NCBI GenBank assembly: GCA_963969395.1
Contig: OZ017795.1
Location: forward strand, 17,546,001-17,610,000
Reading direction: 5' to 3'
Length of the DNA stretch: 64,000 bases
Origin: Pseudoscleropodium purum
Lineage: Eukaryota; Streptophyta; Bryopsida; Hypnales; Brachytheciaceae
Of the stretch, positions 61,952 through 64,000 are shown in pieces. Numbering within the stretch: the stretch's first letter is position 1; each line of letters begins with the position of its first letter. The notes under the pieces were generated by a model. It was not told where the DNA came from. It was given only the letters and a program-made list of their open reading frames with translations, and did not search any database. Both the position numbers and the translations under genes were made by a program.

Positions 61952-62260
61952 TTGCTAGTTGATCTTGCCAACATTTTTATAAGAATTATTAGTTTCCTTA
62001 AGAGGAAAATTTCCAAGGATAAAATACTTCTAGCCAAACATGCACACAATAAGGAGCAAATATTTGCCAAGCCTATTTCTGTGACAAGACTTCAAGAGCA
62101 CCTCTCATCCTCAATTGAACCAAGTACCAAACAACACCCTATCTTGACAACTATGAAGTACTTAGAAATAAACTTCCATAAGTGGTATGTCTATAATAGT
62201 CTATCCTACGTTTTGAACATAGGATTCATGCAAAAAGGTAGGCCACATGCAGCCTCATAG
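61952..62260 (+). pseudogene. Open frame with weak likeness to the C-terminal end of a Copia polyprotein
   Basis: A 102-codon frame. The segment AKHAHNKEQIFAKPISVTRL (about residues 30-49) resembles the KEQ-(V/A)ADIFTKPL-x-x-x-(R/K)F motif that ends Copia RNase H regions, with a few residues missing. Upstream, 61700-61950 has no continuous frame. The likeness is short and could be accidental. Confidence 0.22.
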
Positions 62261-62829
62261 TTTGCCTTCATCATCACTTAGAACAAATCTTATTGGTTGT
62301 ATAAGTTGGATGCTAAAAGCATTTTGGGGGCAATGTAAGCCTTCTTGCCTTCATTCAAAGGTTGCCCCTTGTTAACAATTCTTGTTTGACTACAAAAGTT
62401 CTTCAAGATTGTCAAGTGTTGTGCAAAACTTGCTTTAGCCCCTTCTTGCCTCTAATGTAATTGTAGATATATAATCCCAAATGCATCTAGCAATTTCTAT
62501 TGTGTAAATCTATAATCCAATTTATAGCAAAATGATTGAGCAATTTTTGTGAACAACAACATATAAACAACATTTAGAAATCCACATAATATGTTTAAAA
62601 ATCAAAAGACTATAATTATTATGCATGTAACAAGAAGGCAAGGATAGAATATGAAATAAAAAAATTGCAAAAAAATTAGAAATAACATGCATCAAGAATC
62701 ACATAAAAAATTTTAAAATGGAAAATAACATTGAAATCCAAAGAAGTGGACATCAATGAAACCATTATGAAATTGGAAAAGAAAAAAATTGAAAAGAAAA
62801 AAAGATATGTTTACAAACTACTATTTGAT
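62261..62829. other. AT-rich spacer before the right-hand CACTA end
   Basis: No open frame or repeat boundary seen. Confidence 0.5.
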
Positions 62830-64000
62830 CACTACAAGAATATAAGCATTTTATGATTGCGTCTATGATTGCATTTTTAGTCATAGATGAAATATATAAC
62901 TACAACCAAAAATTAGGTATTGCAGTCATTGTTGTTGAGTCCTTTATTAAATGACTATGGTATATTATCAACATCCGTCTTTGTATAAGAAAAGTTCATC
63001 CATGAACTTGTCCAATGTGTCCACTAACTTGTTGACCCTATATGACATGGCAAGGGGGTTCCTTTAGTCATACTTTAGTCATTTTTTAGTCATACTTCAA
63101 TTTTTGATGGTTTAGTGGTGGGTTCCATTTTGTCAATGTAGGAGAGTGTGATTGGAGGGGTGGTTTTGGTAGAGTTCTGAGTTGTCTCCGAGTTGTTTTT
63201 CAATAACAACATAGTTGAGTTTCAGTTTAGATACAATCATTCTTTTCTGTGTAGTTGTAGTGTAGTCATATGTAAGTTGTAGTGAGTTGCATGTGAGTGA
63301 ACTATGTGGGATGCATGTGTGTCACATGTGAGTTGTACATGAGTTATATGTGAGTCATACGCAAGTTGCGTGTGAGTCATATTGTTGTACTACTCTATAT
63401 AGTTGTATTATCATAAAGTGTTTATTTATTGTGGAGTTTGTTTCGTGATTAGTTCATTACATATAATTGCATGAAAGCTAACTACATTGCTAAAAGACAA
63501 CTGCCATAACGTAAAAGTTCTATGTGAATGAAGGATGCCCAAATTTTGAAAATGTGGGAGACAACCAAAACACAATATGATCAAAATTTCAATTGGCGGC
63601 AACTCCAATTGTGAATTTCTATTGATAAAGGTCTTTCAATTTTGATTATGATTTACAAATGGCAAATACAACTAGCATATGACTTTTCAATGATATAAGA
63701 GCAACTACTAAATAAGGTCACAGTCATTCCATGAGTCTTGGATACTTGCAATGACTATACCGTGACTCACACATGGCAAGTATAACTGACATATAACTAT
63801 TCAATGACAAGAAAGTAACTACTAAATGCCTACTCAGTTGTTTTCTACCCTTACAATGCAAACAATAGAGGACTTTGAAATATCATTTCCCAACATGTAG
63901 ATCTCAAGAGTAACACATTGACGCTTCGTGATCTCACTTCTTTCTTAGAAGTATCACATTTCTCTTCCTCCACCAATGTTGTCTTTGACTCCATCTCCCT
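62830..64000 (+). mobile_element. Second CACTA element, left end; runs off the window
   Basis: CACTACAAGAATATAAGCAT starts at 62830 and continues TTTTATGATTGC, matching the ends of the CACTA element at 20434-22392. Subterminal ATGATTGC, AGTCAT and GAGTCATA motifs follow over the next 1 kb. No convincing right end (TTCTTGTAGTG) is found before 64000 and no transposase frame is seen, so the right boundary given is only the window edge. Confidence 0.6.
63246..63383 (+). repeat. Imperfect ~12-bp periodic array (ATGTGAGTTGTA-like)
   Basis: Successive variants of 'atgtgagttgta', 'catgagttat' and 'atgtgagtcata' repeat about every 12 bases. It lies within the right-hand CACTA element and is probably part of its subterminal repeat region. 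Confidence 0.6.

Overview
The window looks like nuclear DNA of a land plant (streptophyte): two intron-rich genes with canonical GT-AG introns of roughly 80-300 bp sit in about 50 kb of AT-rich, transposon-filled DNA. The species cannot be read from the sequence; a genome rich in non-autonomous DNA transposons fits a non-flowering plant or another large plant genome, but that is inference. All similarities below were judged by eye, with no database search.

Genes. Two genes could be rebuilt exon by exon, both on the minus strand. 44287-46952 is a 4-exon TrmH/SpoU (SPOUT) RNA 2'-O-ribose methyltransferase of 414 residues. 51703-58546 is a 19-exon M1 zinc aminopeptidase (APM1 / puromycin-sensitive aminopeptidase type) of 933 residues with GAMEN, HELAH and NEGFA motifs intact. 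All splice phases agree. They are unrelated housekeeping-type enzymes, and nothing suggests a joint pathway. Elsewhere only coding-like fragments are visible: a repeated unknown ORF (2.3 kb and 42.2 kb), a decayed minus-strand ORF at 23.4-23.6 kb, a possible Copia tail near 62 kb, and a possible frameshifted ORF at 59.7-60.2 kb.

Layout. 1-13 kb: AT-rich repeats, a tandem duplication, a (TA)n tract, one TTAA-bounded repeat, one GC-rich hAT-type MITE, and a 396-bp fold-back. 13-15 kb: a GC-elevated block and a 361-bp MITE with a near-perfect hairpin. 15-20 kb: two more TTAA-bounded repeats, each split by another MITE. 20.4-22.4 kb: a non-autonomous CACTA element carrying two internal tandem arrays. 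22-44 kb: AT-rich decayed repeats, three more copies of the TTAA-bounded family, a 722-bp TTAA element with 23-bp inverted ends, and a 377-bp tandem duplication. 44-60 kb: the gene-bearing part, with higher GC. 60-64 kb: repeats again, ending in a second CACTA end that runs off the window.

The most noteworthy material is the mobile DNA: (a) an approximately 0.93-kb family in six copies whose ends are TTAA plus CCCCTAAA, with no longer flanking duplication, which may be piggyBac-like and would be unusual in a land plant; (b) a 283-288 bp, very GC-rich family with perfect 8-bp target duplications (hAT type), one copy nested inside (a); and (c) the CACTA element.
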